This document shows positions 11,961 through 26,390 of a stretch of 64,000 bases of DNA, piece after piece (the stretch's first letter is position 1; every line of letters starts with the position of its first letter). Source of the DNA: Pratylenchus scribneri (taxonomy: Eukaryota > Nematoda > Chromadorea > Rhabditida > Pratylenchidae). A model generated the notes under the pieces. The model had not been told where the DNA came from, searched no databases, and was given only the letters and a program-made list of their open reading frames with translations. The stretch covers positions 248,001-312,000 of the forward strand of contig JAQSEB010000077.1 in NCBI GenBank assembly GCA_030063045.1, given 5' to 3'. The position numbers were made by a program, and so were the translations under genes.

Positions 11961-12789
11961 AGACGCCAAGAAATTCAAAAAAATTCAGGAAAAATTTTTA
12001 AAATTTTATGAATTCATAAAAATAATTTTAGGCAATTCATTTGTGATTTGCAGATAGGCTGAATATTAAATAATTAATTAATATCAAAATTAGTCATTAA
12101 AAAATTAAAATGAATTCATTTGTGAGACGCCAAGAAATTCAAAAAATACATGCAAAATTTTTAAAATTTTATGAATTCATAAAAATAATTTTAGGCAATT
12201 CATTTGTGATTTGCAGATAGGCTGAATATTAAATAATTAATTAATATCAAAAATTAGTCATTAAAAAATTAAAATGAATTCATTTGTGAGACGCCAAGAA
12301 ATTCAAAAAAATTCAGGAAAAATTTTTAAAATTTTATGAATTCATAAAAATAATTTTAGGCAATTCATTTGTGATTTGCAGATAGGCTGAATATTAAATA
12401 ATTAATTAATATCAAAAATTAGTCATTAAAAAATTAAAATGAATTCATTTGTGAGACGCCAAGAAATTCAAAAAAATTCAGGAAAAATTTTTAAAATTTT
12501 ATGAATTCATAAAAATAATTTTAGGCAATTCATTTGTGATTTGCAGATAGACTGAATTTTAAATAATTAATTAATATCAAAAATTAGTCATTAAAAAATT
12601 AAAATGAATTCATTTGTGAGACGCCAAGAAATTCAAAAAAATTCAGGAAAAATTTTTAAAATTTTATGAATTCATAAAAATAATTTTAGACAATTCATTT
12701 GTGATTTGCAGATAGGCTGAATATTAAATAATTAATTAATATCAAAAATTAGTCATTAAAAAATTAAAATGAATTCATTTGTGAGACGC

Positions 12790-15700
12790 TAAGAAATTCA
12801 AAAAAATTCAGGAAAAATTTTTAAAATTTTATGAATTCATAAAAATAATTTTAGGCAATTCTTTTGTGATTTGCAGATAGGCTGAATATTAAATAATTAA
12901 TTAATATCAAAAATTAGTCATTAAAAAATTAAAAAATTAAAATGAATTCATTTGTGAGACGCCAAGAAATTCAAAAAATACATGCAAAATTTTTAAAATT
13001 TTATGAATTCATAAAAATAATTTTAGCCAATTCATTTGTGATTTGCAGATAGACTGAATATTAAATAATTAATTAATATCAAAATTAGTCATTAAAAAAT
13101 TAAAATGAATTCATTTGTGAGACGCCAAGAAATTCAAAAAATACATGCAAAATTTTTAAAATTTTATGAATTCATAAAAATAATTTTAGGCAATTCATTT
13201 GTGATTTGCAGATAGGCTGAATATTAAATAATTAATTAATATCAAAATTAGTCATTAAAAAATTAAAATGAATTCATTTGTGAGACGCCAAGAAATTCAA
13301 AAAATACATGCAAAATTTTTAAAATTTTATGAATTCATAAAAATAATTTTAGGCAATTCATTTGTGATTTGCAGATAGGCTGAATATTAAATAATTAAAT
13401 AATATCAAAATTAGTCATTAAAAAATTAAAATGAATTCATTTGTGAGACGCCAAGAAATTCAAAAAATACATGCAAAATTTTTAAAATTTTATGAATTCA
13501 TAAAAATAATTTTAGGCAATTCATTTGTGATTTGCAGATAGACTGAATATTAAATAATTAATTAATATCAAAATTAGTCATTAAAAAATTAAAATGAATT
13601 CATTTGTGAGACGCCAAGAAATTCAAAAAATACATGCAAAATTTTTAAAATTTTATGAATTCATAAAAATAATTTTAGCCAATTCATTTGTGATTTGCAG
13701 ATAGACTGAATATTAAATAATTAATTAATATCAAAATTAGTCATTAAAAAATTAAAATGAATTCATTTGTGAGACGCCAAGAAATTCAAAAAATACATGC
13801 AAAATTTTTAAAATTTTATGAATTCATAAAAATAATTTTAGGCAATTCATTTGTGATTTGCAGATAGACTGAATTTTAAATAATTAATTAATATCAAAAA
13901 TTAGTCATTAAAAAATTAAAATGAATTCATTTGTGAGACGCTAAGAAATTCAAAAAAATTCAGGAAAAATTTTTAAAATTTTATGAATTCATAAAAATAA
14001 TTTTAGGCAATTCATTTGTGATTTGCAGATAGGCTGAATATTAAATAATTAATTAATATCAAAAATTAGTCATTAAAAAATTAAAATGAATTCATTTGTG
14101 AGACGCCAAGAAATTCAAAAAAATTCAGGAAAAATTTTTAAAATTTTATGAATTCATAAAAATAATTTTAGGCAATTCATTTGTGATTTGCAGATAGGCT
14201 GAATATTAAATAATTAATTAATATCAAAATTAGTCATTAAAAAATTAAAATGAATTCATTTGTGAGACGCCAAGAAATTCAAAAAATACATGCAAAATTT
14301 TTAAAATTTTATGAATTCATAAAAATAATTTTAGGCAATTCTTTTGTGATTTGCAGATAGGCTGAATATTAAATAATTAATTAATATCAAAATTAGTCAT
14401 TAAAAAATTAAAAAATTAAAATGAATTCATTTGTGAGACGCCAAGAAATTCAAAAAATACATGCAAAATTTTTAAAATTTTATGAATTCATAAAAATAAT
14501 TTTAGCCAATTCATTTGTGATTTGCAGATAGACTGAATATTAAATAATTAATTAATATCAAAATTAGTCATTAAAAAATTAAAATGAATTCATTTGTGAG
14601 ACGCCAAGAAATTCAAAAAATACATGCAAAATTTTTAAAATTTTATGAATTCATAAAAATAATTTTAGGCAATTCATTTGTGATTTGCAGATAGGCTGAA
14701 TATTAAATAATTAATTAATATCAAAATTAGTCATTAAAAAATTAAAATGAATTCATTTGTGAGACGCCAAGAAATTCAAAAAATACATGCAAAATTTTTA
14801 AAATTTTATGAATTCATAAAAATAATTTTAGGCAATTCATTTGTGATTTGCAGATAGGCTGAATATTAAATAATTAAATAATATCAAAATTAGTCATTAA
14901 AAAATTAAAATGAATTCATTTGTGAGACGCCAAGAAATTCAAAAAATACATGCAAAATTTTTAAAATTTTATGAATTCATAAAAATAATTTTAGGCAATT
15001 CATTTGTGATTTGCAGATAGACTGAATATTAAATAATTAATTAATATCAAAATTAGTCATTAAAAAATTAAAATGAATTCATTTGTGAGACGCCAAGAAA
15101 TTCAAAAAATACATGCAAAATTTTTAAAATTTTATGAATTCATAAAAATAATTTTAGCCAATTCATTTGTGATTTGCAGATAGACTGAATATTAAATAAT
15201 TAATTAATATCAAAATTAGTCATTAAAAAATTAAAATGAATTCATTTGTGAGACGCCAAGAAATTCAAAAAATACATGCAAAATTTTTAAAATTTTATGA
15301 ATTCATAAAAATAATTTTAGGCAATTCATTTGTGATTTGCAGATAGACTGAATTTTAAATAATTAATTAATATCAAAAATTAGTCATTAAAAAATTAAAA
15401 TGAATTCATTTGTGAGACGCTAAGAAATTCAAAAAAATTCAGGAAAAATTTTTAAAATTTTATGAATTCATAAAAATAATTTTAGGCAATTCATTTGTGA
15501 TTTGCAGATAGGCTGAATATTAAATAATTAATTAATATCAAAAATTAGTCATTAAAAAATTAAAATGAATTCATTTGTGAGACGCCAAGAAATTCAAAAA
15601 AATTCAGGAAAAATTTTTAAAATTTTATGAATTCATAAAAATAATTTTAGGCAATTCATTTGTGATTTGCAGATAGGCTGAATATTAAATAATTAATTAA

Positions 15701-17701
15701 TATCAAAATTAGTCATTAAAAAATTAAAATGAATTCATTTGTGAGACGCCAAGAAATTCAAAAAATACATGCAAAATTTTTAAAATTTTATGAATTCATA
15801 AAAATAATTTTAGGCAATTCTTTTGTGATTTGCAGATAGGCTGAATATTAAATAATTAATTAATATCAAAATTAGTCATTAAAAAATTAAAAAATTAAAA
15901 TGAATTCATTTGTGAGACGCCAAGAAATTCAAAAAATACATGCAAAATTTTTAAAATTTTATGAATTCATAAAAATAATTTTAGCCAATTCATTTGTGAT
16001 TTGCAGATAGACTGAATATTAAATAATTAATTAATATCAAAATTAGTCATTAAAAAATTAAAATGAATTCATTTGTGAGACGCCAAGAAATTCAAAAAAT
16101 ACATGCAAAATTTTTAAAATTTTATGAATTCATAAAAATAATTTTAGCCAATTCATTTGTGATTTGCAGATAGACTGAATATTAAATAATTAATTAATAT
16201 CAAAATTAGTCATTAAAAAATTAAAATGAATTCATTTGTGAGACGCCAAGAAATTCAAAAAATACATGCAAAATTTTTAAAATTTTATGAATTCATAAAA
16301 ATAATTTTAGGCAATTCATTTGTGATTTGCAGATAGACTGAATATTAAATAATTAATTAATATCAAAATTAGTCATTAAAAAATTAAAATGAATTCATTT
16401 GTGAGACGCCAAGAAATTCAAAAAATACATGTAAAATTTTTAAAATTTTATGAATTCATAAAAATAATTTTAGGCAATTCATTTGTGATTTGCAGATAGA
16501 CTGAATATTAAATAATTAATTAATATCAAAATTAGTCATTAAAAAATTAAAATGAATTCATTTGTGAGACGCCAAGAAATTCAAAAAATACATGCAAAAT
16601 TTTTAAAATTTTATGAATTCATAAAAATAATTTTAGGCAATTCATTTGTGATTTGCAGATAGGCTGAATATTAAATAATTAATTAATATCAAAATTAGTC
16701 ATTAAAAAATTAAAATGAATTCATTTGTGAGACGCCAAGAAATTCAAAAAATACATGCAAAATTTTTAAAATTTTATGAATTCATAAAAATAATTTTAGC
16801 CAATTCATTTGTGATTTGCAGATAGACTGAATATTAAATAATTAATTAATATCAAAATTAGTCATTAAAAAATTAAAATGAATTCATTTGTGAGACGCCA
16901 AGAAATTCAAAAAATACATGCAAAATTTTTAAAATTTTATGAATTCATAAAAATAATTTTAGCCAATTCATTTGTGATTTGCAGATAGACTGAATATTAA
17001 ATAATTAATTAATATCAAAATTAGTCATTAAAAAATTAAAATGAATTCATTTGTGAGACGCCAAGAAATTCAAAAAATACATGTAAAATTTTTAAAATTT
17101 TATGAATTCATAAAAATAATTTTAGGCAATTCATTTGTGATTTGCAGATAGACTGAATATTAAATAATTAATTAATATCAAAATTAGTCATTAAAAAATT
17201 AAAATGAATTCATTTGTGAGACGCCAAGAAATTCAAAAAATACATGCAAAATTTTTAAAATTTTATGAATTCATAAAAATAATTTTAGGCAATTCATTTG
17301 TGATTTGCAGATAGGCTGAATATTAAATAATTAATTAATATCAAAATTAGTCATTAAAAAATTAAAATGAATTCATTTGTGAGACGCCAAGAAATTCAAA
17401 AAATACATGCAAAATTTTTAAAATTTTATGAATTCATAAAAATAATTTTAGGCAATTCATTTGTGATTTGCAGATAGACTGAATATTAAATAATTAATTA
17501 ATATCAAAATTAGTCATTAAAAAATTAAAATGAATTCATTTGTGAGACGCCAAGAAATTCAAAAAATACATGCAAAATTTTTAAAATTTTATGAATTCAT
17601 AAAAATAATTTTAGCCAATTCATTTGTGATTTGCAGATAGGCTGAATATTAAATAATTAATTAATATCAAAATTAGTCATTAAAAAATTAAAAAATTAAA
17701 A
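12790..17701. repeat. Higher-order repeat, period 1479 bp (9-mer), then an 1801-bp spacing
   Basis: A tail with duplicated AAAAATTA before ATGAATTC places the diagnostic ATG at 12942, 14421, 15900 and 17701. The first two intervals are both exactly 1479 bp and the third is 1801 bp (11 monomers). A second marker, GACGCTAAG instead of GACGCCAAG, occurs at 13942 and 15421, again 1479 bp apart. Most monomers here are A-type with a six-base-shorter T run and either TTTTAGCC or TTTTAGGC. The domain is more uniform than its neighbours, indicating recent local amplification. Confidence 0.8.
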
Positions 17702-20700
17702 TGAATTCATTTGTGAGACGCCAAGAAATTCAAAAAATACATGCAAAATTTTTAAAATTTTATGAATTCATAAAAATAATTTTAGCCAATTCATTTGTGA
17801 TTTGCAGATAGACTGAATATTAAATAATTAATTAATATCAAAATTAGTCATTAAAAAATTAAAATGAATTCATTTGTGAGACGCCAAGAAATTCAAAAAA
17901 TACATGCAAAATTTTTAAAATTTTATGAATTCATAAAAATAATTTTAGCCAATTCATTTGTGATTTGCAGATAGACTGAATATTAAATAATTAATTAATA
18001 TCAAAATTAGTCATTAAAAAATTAAAATGAATTCATTTGTGAGACGCCAAGAAATTCAAAAAATACATGCAAAATTTTTAAAATTTTATGAATTCATAAA
18101 AATAATTTTAGGCAATTCATTTGTGATTTGCAGATAGACTGAATATTAAATAATTAATTAATATCAAAATTAGTCATTAAAAAATTAAAATGAATTCATT
18201 TGTGAGACGCCAAGAAATTCAAAAAATACATGCAAAATTTTTAAAATTTTATGAATTCATAAAAATAATTTTAGGCAATTCATTTGTGATTTGCAGATAG
18301 GCTGAATATTAAATAATTAATTAATATCAAAATTAGTCATTAAAAAATTAAAATGAATTCATTTGTGAGACGCCAAGAAATTCAAAAAATACATGCAAAA
18401 TTTTTAAAATTTTATGAATTCATAAAAATAATTTTAGGCAATTCATTTGTGATTTGCAGATAGACTGAATATTAAATAATTAATTAATATCAAAATTAGT
18501 CATTAAAAAATTAAAATGAATTCATTTGTGAGACGCCAAGAAATTCAAAAAATACATGCAAAATTTTTAAAATTTTATGAATTCATAAAAATAATTTTAG
18601 GCAATTCATTTGTGATTTGCAGATAGGCTGAATATTAAATAATTAATTAATATCAAAATTAGTCATTAAAAAATTAAAATGAATTCATTTGTGAGACGCC
18701 AAGAAATTCAAAAAATACATGTAAAATTTTTAAAATTTTATGAATTCATAAAAATAATTTTAGGCAATTCATTTGTGATTTGCAGATAGACTGAATATTA
18801 AATAATTAATTAATATCAAAATTAGTCATTAAAAAATTAAAATGAATTCATTTGTGAGACGCCAAGAAATTCAAAAAAATTCAGGAAAAATTTTTAAAAT
18901 TTTATGAATTCATAAAAATAATTTTAGGCAATTCATTTGTGATTTGCAGATAGACTGAATTTTAGATAATTAATTAATATCAAAAATTAGTCATTAAAAA
19001 ATTAAAATGAATTCATTTGTGAGACGCCAAGAAATTCAAAATTCAGGAAAAATTTTTAAAATTTTATGAATTCATAAAAATAATTTTAGGCAATTCATTT
19101 GTGATTTGCAGATAGACTGAATATTAAATAATTAATTAATATCAAAAATTAGTCATTAAAAAATTAAAATGAATTCATTTGTGAGACGCCAAGAAATTCA
19201 AAAAATACATGCAAAATTTTTTAAATTTTATGAATTCATAAAAATAATTTTAGGCAATTCATTTGTGATTTGCAGATAGACTGAATTTTAAATAATTAAT
19301 TAATATCAAAAATTAGTCATTAAAAAATTAAAATGAATTCATTTGTGGGACGCCAAGAAATTCAAAAAAATTCAGGAAAAATTTTTAAAATTTTATGAAT
19401 TCATAAAAATAATTTTAGGCAATTCATTTGTGATTTGCAGATAGACTGAATATTAAATAATTAATTAATATCAAAAATTAGTCATTAAAAAAATAAAATG
19501 AATTCATTTGTGAGACGCCAAGAAATTCAAAAAAATTCAGGAAAAATTTTTAAAATTTTATGAATTCATAAAAATAATTTTAGGCAATTCATTTGTGATT
19601 TGCAGATAGACTGAATATTAAATAATTAATTAATATCAAAAATTAGTCATTAAAAAATTAAAATGAATTCATTTGTGAGACGCCAAGAAATTCAAAAAAA
19701 TTCAGGAAAAATTTTTAAAATTTTATGAATTCATAAAAATAATTTTAGGCAATTCATTTGTGATTTGCAGATAGGCTGAATATTAAATAATTAATTAATA
19801 TCAAAATTAGTCATTAAAAAATTAAAATGAATTCATTTGTGAGACGCCAAGAAATTCAAAAAAATTCAGGAAAAATTTTAAAATTTTTTTGAATTTATAA
19901 AAATAATTTTAGGCAATTCATTTGTGATTTGCAGATAGTCGGAATTTTAAATAATTAATCAATAGTAAAATTGAAGCATTAAAAAATTAAAATGAATTCA
20001 TTTGTGAGACGCCAAGAAATTCAAAAAAATTCAGGAAAAATTTTTAAAATTTTATGAATTTATAAAAATAATTTTAAGCATTTCATTTTAGATTTGCAGA
20101 TAGACTGAATTTTAAATAATTAATCAATAGTAAAATTGAGCCATTAAAAAATTAAAATGAATTCATTTGTGAGACGCCAAGAAATTCAAAATATTTTGGA
20201 AAATTTTATGAATTTATAAAAATAATTTTAGGCAATTCATTTGTGATTTGCAGATAGTCGGAATTTTAAATAATTAATCAATAGTAAAATTGAGCCATTA
20301 AAAAATTAAAATGAATTCATTTGTGAGACGCCAAGAAATTCAAAATATTTTGGAAAATTTTATGAATTTATAAAAATAATTTTAGGCATTTCATTTGTGA
20401 TTTGCAGATAGACTGAATTTTAAATAATTAATCAATAGTAAAATTGAGCCATTAAAAAATTAAAATGAATTCATTTGTGAGACGCCAAGAAATTCAAAAT
20501 ATTTTGGAAAATTTTATGAATTTATAAAAATAATTTTAGGCATTTCATTTGTGATTTGCAGATAGACTGAATTTTAAATAATTAATCAATAGTAAAATTG
20601 AGCCATTAAAAAATTAAAATGAATTCATTTGTGAGACGCCAAGAAATTCAAAATATTTTGGAAAATTTTATGAATTTATAAAAATAATTTTAGGCAATTC

Positions 20701-23700
20701 ATTTGTGATTTGCAGATAGTCGGAATTTTAAATAATTAATCAATAGTAAAATTGAGTCATTAAAAAATTAAAATGAATTCATTTGTGAGACGCCAAGAAA
20801 TTCAAAAAAATTCAGGAAAAATTTTTAAAATTTTATGAATTCATAAAAATAATTTTAGGCAATTCATTTGTGATTTGCAGATAGACTGAATATTAAATAA
20901 TTAATTAATATCAAAATTAGTCATTAAAAAATTAAAATGAATTCATTTGTGAGACGCCAAGAAATTCAAAAAAATTCAGGAAAAATTTTTAAAATTTTAT
21001 GAATTCATAAAAATAATTTTAGGCAATTCATTTGTGATTTGCAGATAGACTGAATTTTAGATAATTAATTAATATCAAAAATTAGTCATTAAAAAATTAA
21101 AATGAATTCATTTGTGAGACGCCAAGAAATTCAAAATTCAGGAAAAATTTTTAAAATTTTATGAATTTTTATAAATAATTTTAGGCAATTCATTTGTGAT
21201 TTGCAGATAGGCTGAATATTAAATAATTAATTAATATCAAAAATTAGTCATTAAAAAATTAAAATGAATTCATTTGTGAGACGCCAAGAAATTCAAAAAA
21301 TACATGCAAAATTTTTAAAATTTTATGAATTCATAAAAATAATTTTAGGCAATTCATTTGTGATTTGCAGATAGACTGAATATTAAATAATTAATTAATA
21401 TCAAAAATTAGTCATTAAAAAATTAAAATGAATTCATTTGTGAGACGCCAAGAAATTCAAAAAAATTCAGGAAAAATTTTTAAAATTTTATGAATTCATA
21501 AAAATAATTTTAGGCAATTCATTTGTGATTTGCAGATAGACTGAATATTAAATAATTAATTAATATCAAAAATTAGTCATTAAAAAATTAAAATGAATTC
21601 ATTTGTGAGACGCCAAGAAATTCAAAAAAATTCAGGAAAAATTTTTAAAATTTTATGAATTCATAAAAATAATTCTAGGCAATTCATTTGTGATTTGCAG
21701 ATAGACTGAATTTTAAATAATTAATTAATATCAAAAATTAGGCATTAAAAATTAAAATGAATTCATTTGTGAGACGCCAAGAAATTCAAAAAAATTCAGG
21801 AAAAATTTTTAAAATTTTATGAATTCATAAAAATAATTCTAGGCAATTCATTTGTGATTTGCAGATAGACTGAATATTAAATAATTAATTAATATCAAAA
21901 ATTAGTCATTAAAAAATTAAAATGAATTCATTTGTGAGACGCCAAGAAATTCAAAAAAATTCAGGAAAAATTTTTAAAATTTTATGAATTCATAAAAATA
22001 ATTTTAGGCAATTCATTTGTGATTTGCAGATAGACTGAATATTAAATAATTAATTAATATCAAAAATTAGTCATTAAAAAATTAAAATGAATTCATTTGT
22101 GAGACGCCAAGAAATTCAAAAAAATTCAGGAAAAATTTTTAAAATTTTATGAATTCATAAAAATAATTCTAGGCAATTCATTTGTGATTTGCAGATAGAC
22201 TGAATATTAAATATTTAATTAATATCAAAAATTAGTCATTAAAAAATTAAAATGAATTCATTTGTGAGACGCCAAGAAATTCAAAAAAATTCAGGAAAAA
22301 TTTTTAAAATTTTATGAATTCATAAAAATAATTTTAGGCAATTCATTTGTGATTTGCAGATAGACTGAATATTAAATAATTAATTAATATCAAAAATTAG
22401 TCATTAAAAAAATTAAAATGAATTCATTTGTGAGACGCCAAGAAATTCAAAAAAATTCAGGAAAAATTTTTAAAATTTTATGAATTTATAAAAATAATTT
22501 TAAGCATTTCATTTTAGATTTGCAGATAGACTGAATTTTAAATAATTAATCAATAGTAAAATTGAGCCATTAAAAAATTAAAATGAATTCATTTGTGAGA
22601 CGCCAAGAAATTCAAAATATTTTGGAAAATTTTATGAATTTATAAAAATAATTTTAGGCAATTCATTTGTGATTTGCAGATAGTCGGAATTTTAAATAAT
22701 TAATCAATAGTAAAATTGAGCCATTAAAAAATTAAAATGAATTCATTTGTGAGACGCCAAGAAATTCAAAATATTTTGGAAAATTTTATGAATTTATAAA
22801 AATAATTTTAGGCAATTCATTTGTGATTTGCAGATAGACTGAATTTTAAATAATTAATTAATATCAAAAATTAGTCATTAAAAAATTAAAATGAATTCAT
22901 TTGTGAGACGCCAAGAAATTCAAAAAATACATGCAAAATTTTTAAAATTTTATGAATTCATAAAAATAATTCTAGGCAATTCATTTGTGATTTGCAGATA
23001 GACTGAATTTTAAATAATTAATTAATATCAAAAATTAGGCATTAAAAAATTAAAATGAATTCATTTGTGAGACGCCAAGAAATTCAAAATATTTTGGAAA
23101 ATTTTATGAATTTATAAAAATAATTTTAGGCATTTCATTTTAGATTTGCAGATAGACTGAATTTTAAATAATTAATCAATAGTAAAATTGAGCCATTAAA
23201 AAATTAAAATGAATTCATTTGTGAGACGCCAAGAAATTCAAAAAAATTCAGGAAAAATTTTTAAAATTTTATGAATTTATAAAAATAATTTTAAGCATTT
23301 CATTTTAGATTTGCAGATAGACTGAATTTTAAATAATTAATCAATAGTAAAATTGAGCCATTAAAAAATTAAAATGAATTCATTTGTGAGACGCCAAGAA
23401 ATTCAAAAAAATTCAGGTAAAATTTTTAAAATTTTATGAATTCATAAAAATAATTTTAGGCAATTCATTTGTGATTTGCAGATAGACTGAATTTTAAATA
23501 ATTAATTAATATCAAAAATTAGTCATTAAAAAATTAAAATGAATTCATTTGTGAGACGCCAAGAAATTCAAAAAAATTCAGGAAAAATTTTTAAAATTTT
23601 ATGAATTTTTATAAATAATTTTAGGCAATTCATTTGTGATTTGCAGATAGGCTGAATATTAAATAATTAATTAATATCAAAAATTAGTCATTAAAAAATT

Positions 23701-26390
23701 AAAATGAATTCATTTGTGAGACGCCAAGAAATTCAAAAAATACATGCAAAATTTTTAAAATTTTATGAATTCATAAAAATAATTTTAGGCAATTCATTTG
23801 TGATTTGCAGATAGATTGAATATTAAATAATTAATTAATATCAAAAATTAGTCATTAAAAAATTAAAATGAATTCATTTGTGAGACGCCAAGAAATTCAA
23901 AAAAATTCAGGAAAAATTTTTAAAATTTTATGAATTCATAAAAATAATTTTAGGCAATTCATTTGTGATTTGCAGATAGACTGAATATTAAATAATTAAT
24001 TAATATCAAAAATTAGTCATTAAAAAATTAAAATGAATTCATTTGTGAGACGCCAAGAAATTCAAAAAAATTCAGGAAAAATTTTTAAAATTTTATGAAT
24101 TCATAAAAATAATTCTAGGCAATTCATTTGTGATTTGCAGATAGACTGAATTTTAAATAATTAATTAATATCAAAAATTAGGCATTAAAAATTAAAATGA
24201 ATTCATTTGTGAGACTCCAAGAAATTCAAAAAAATTCAGGAAAAATTTTTAAAATTTTATGAATTCATAAAAATAATTCTAGGCAATTCATTTGTGATTT
24301 GCAGATAGACTGAATATTAAATAATTAATTAATATCAAAAATTAGTCATTAAAAAATTAAAATGAATTCATTTGTGAGACGCCAAGAAATTCAAAAAAAT
24401 TCAGGAAAAATTTTTAAAATTTTATGAATTCATAAAAATAATTTTAGGCAATTCATTTGTGATTTGCAGATAGACTGAATATTAAATAATTAATTAATAT
24501 CAAAAATTAGTCATTAAAAAATTAAAATGAATTCATTTGTGAGACGCCAAGAAATTCAAAAAAATTCAGGAAAAATTTTTAAAATTTTATGAATTCATAA
24601 AAATAATTTTAGGCAATTCATTTGTGATTTGCAGATAGACTGAATATTAAATAATTAATTAATATCAAAAATTAGTCATTAAAAAATTAAAATGAATTCA
24701 TTTGTGAGACGCCAAGAAATTCAAAAAAATTCAGGAAAAATTTTTAAAATTTTATGAATTCATAAAAATAATTCTAGGCAATTCATTTGTGATTTGCAGA
24801 TAGACTGAATTTTAAATAATTAATCAATAGTAAAATTGAGCCATTAAAAAATTAAAATGAATTCATTTGTGAGACGCCAAGAAATTCAAAATATTTTGGA
24901 AAATTTTATGAATTTATAAAAATAATTTTAGGCAATTCATTTGTGATTTGCAGATAGACTGAATTTTAAATAATTAATTAATATCAAAAATTAGTCATTA
25001 AAAAATTAAAATGAATTCATTTGTGAGACGCCAAGAAATTCAAAAAAATTCAGGAAAAATTTTTAAAATTTTATGAATTCATAAAAATAATTTTAGGCAA
25101 TTCATTTGTGATTTGCAGATAGACTGAATATTAAATAATTAATTAATATCAAAAATTAGTCATTAAAAAATTAAAATGAATTCATTTGTGAGACGCCAAG
25201 AAATTCAAAAAATACATGCAAAATTTTTTAAATTTTATGAATTCATAAAAATAATTTTAGGTAATTCATTTGTGATTTGCAGATAGACTGAATATTAAAT
25301 AATTAATTAATATCAAAAATTAGTCATTAAAAAATTAAAATGAATTCATTTGTGAGACGCCAAGAAATTCAAAATATTTTGGAAAATTTTATGAATTTAT
25401 AAAAATAATTTTAGGCAATTCATTTGTGATTTGCAGATAGTCGGAATTTTAAATAATTAATCAATAGTAAAATTGAGCCATTAAAAAATTAAAATGAATT
25501 CATTTTTGAGACGCCAAGAAATTCAAAAAATACATGCAAAATTTTTTAAATTTTATGAATTCATAAAAATAATTTTAGGTAATTCATTTGTGATTTGCAG
25601 ATAGACTGAATATTAAATAATTAATTAATATCAAAAATTAGTCATTAAAAAATTAAAATGAATTCATTTGTGAGACGCCAAGAAATTCAAAAAAATTCAG
25701 GAAAAATTTTTAAAATTTTATGAATTCATAAAAATAATTTTAGGCAATTCATTTGTGATTTGCAGATAGGCTGAATATTAAATAATTAATCAATAGTAAA
25801 ATTGAGCCATTAAAAAATTAAAATGAATTCATTTGTGAGACGCCAAGAAATTCAAAATATTTTGGAAAATTTTATGAATTTATAAAAATAATTTTAGGCA
25901 ATTCATTTGTGATTTGCAGATAGACTGAATATTAAATAATTAATTAATATCAAAAATTAGTCATTAAAAAATTAAAATGAATTCATTTGTGAGACGCCAA
26001 GAAATTCAAAAAAATTCAGGAAAAATTTTTAAAATTTTATGAATTCATAAAAATAATTCTAGGCAATTCATTTGTGATTTGCAGATAGACTGAATTTTAA
26101 ATAATTAATTAATATCAAAAATTAGGCATTAAAAATTAAAATGAATTCATTTGTGAGACGCCAAGAAATTCAAAAAAATTCAAGAAAAATTTTTAAAATT
26201 TTATGAATTCATAAAAATAATTCTAGGCAATTCATTTGTGATTTGCAGATAGACTGAATATTAAATAATTAATTAATATCAAAAATTAGTCATTAAAAAA
26301 TTAAAATGAATTCATTTGTGAGACGCCAAGAAATTCAAAAAAATTCAGGAAAAATTTTTAAAATTTTATGAATTTATAAAAATAATTTTA

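Larger units (their letters stand above)
1923..12460. repeat. Satellite domain 1: A and B monomers of 163-165 bp
   Basis: Variant A has ATACATGCAAAA after the GAAATTC word. Variant B has ATTCAGGAAAAA there and often TTTATATAAA in place of TTCATAAAA. In the first 4 kb A and B largely alternate, giving a dimer of about 329 bp. A third variant (B') has a T-run followed by GTTTTCATGAAAATA and GGCAATTCTTTTGTG; it recurs at about 5255, 7540, 9000, 9340, 9825 and 11455. A short-tail variant, with about 13 bp missing right after GATTTGCAGAT, recurs at about 6135, 8420, 9557, 10041 and 11671. Confidence 0.85.
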
